Assembly (NCBI GenBank): GCA_039707655.1
Contig: CM077675.1
Location: forward strand, 418,747,162 to 418,811,161
From: Elymus sibiricus
Lineage: Eukaryota > Streptophyta > Magnoliopsida > Poales > Poaceae
Direction of reading: 5' to 3'
DNA length: 64,000 nucleotides
Below are positions 63,431 to 64,000 of the stretch, piece after piece. Under the pieces are notes generated by a model. It saw only the letters and a list, made by a program, of their open reading frames with translations, searched no databases and was not told the DNA's origin. Within the stretch, counting starts at the first letter, position 1. Every line of letters begins with the position of its first letter. The position numbers were made by a program, and so were the translations under genes.

Positions 63431-64000
63431 TACAACCAAGGCGGCGGATGCGAGCATGATAATTCGTCGGCTGCCATGAATCGTTTCCCTAACAAATTCG
63501 GAGTATATTTTTATCTAAAAAATTAGTTTAGCCCATACAGCAGGATCTCCTTGAACGTATGGTGTTTGTTCTCTGAGAAAACATTGGACTTTGGATTCTA
63601 CATTACTTCATTTTGTAGCAATCAAGTGTCCATTTAGCAGTTCTTCGGTTCCTTCCTATACACAGCTTGGAACAAACGTTCAGAGGCAGAGGTGAAAATG
63701 CAGTTCAATATAGGTGTAACATTGCAATGTTCATCTCTTCGGCCTTTTTTTAGCAATAGGGCTTTTGTCGTGCCGGGAAAACTCGAGCTCGGGAGCTGGT
63801 GCTTTGTTGAAGAAAGAGAACAAATATCATAAGTTCAGGCAGTGTGAAATGTCAATAATATGTGTACAAATGCAAGAGTTGACTGAACTTCTACAAATTA
63901 TAATAAGTTCACACACTATTGAACTTCTTCAACCTCATTGGCATATATTTCAGTGGGCCTTGTACACCTCAGGGATGCTTCGATTTTGGCTAATTGGCTT
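63431..64000. other. Intergenic DNA, nothing recognised
   Basis: A/T-rich sequence with short interrupted frames only; no repeat, domain or regulatory motif I can support. Confidence 0.4.

Overview
The window is nuclear DNA of a large-genome grass. Everything points to Triticeae (wheat, Aegilops or barley type): the LTR retrotransposons have Athila-lineage Gypsy and Angela/WIS/BARE-type Copia architecture and termini, the DNA transposons are Triticeae-like miniature Harbinger elements, and the one single-exon gene is very GC-rich, as is common in grasses. Species cannot be fixed from the sequence alone. About three quarters of the window is transposable element. I support only two host protein genes, both on the + strand: a BCS1-like AAA-ATPase (14023-15495) and an F-box/DUF295 protein whose coding region is duplicated head-to-tail in one open frame (59232-61550). 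No rRNA or tRNA gene is seen; tRNA-like motifs are retrotransposon primer-binding sites.

Layout. 1-4660: nested Gypsy remnants, a minus-strand element (5' LTR 459-1981, tRNA-Asp-type primer site, start of gag) inserted into the 3' end of a plus-strand element (3' LTR 3083-4660). 5389-10804: a decayed plant L1-type LINE flanked by a perfect 17-bp target-site duplication. 10822-18804: the gene island, holding the AAA-ATPase gene between two pairs of abutting Harbinger-type MITEs, followed by a roughly 0.9-kb tandem duplication. 18805-32229: one almost complete minus-strand Athila-type Gypsy element (1.5-kb LTRs, gag-protease-RT-RNaseH-integrase frame) carrying two separate solo LTRs, each with its own 5-bp target duplication. 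32641-56300: an old minus-strand LINE split by two Copia insertions and probably by a second LINE. 56392-58228: a foldback sequence and a Mutator-like long-TIR element that ends just upstream of the F-box gene. 62690-63430: an unclassified repetitive segment.

The most informative structure is the Copia block 33717-53187. Copia I (33717-42275, target duplication ATTTG) and Copia II (starting 42336, target duplication ATCTT) lie 60 bp apart inside the LINE. The same 60-bp LINE spacer occurs again at 51283-51342, between a chimeric LTR (left part Copia II type, right part Copia I type) and a solo LTR flanked by ATCTT on both sides. This is what an unequal crossover between LTRs of two neighbouring, non-identical Copia elements should leave, and the crossover can be placed within about 50 bp. 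Copia I is itself chimeric at its 5' leader.

No coordinated pathway of host genes is present. The biology shown is genome dynamics around two isolated genes: nested insertion, solo-LTR formation, inter-element recombination, MITE clustering in gene flanks, and birth of a fused tandem-repeat F-box protein. Family names (Sabrina/WHAM-like, Angela/WIS/BARE-like) come from memory of LTR termini and domain order and were not checked against a database.
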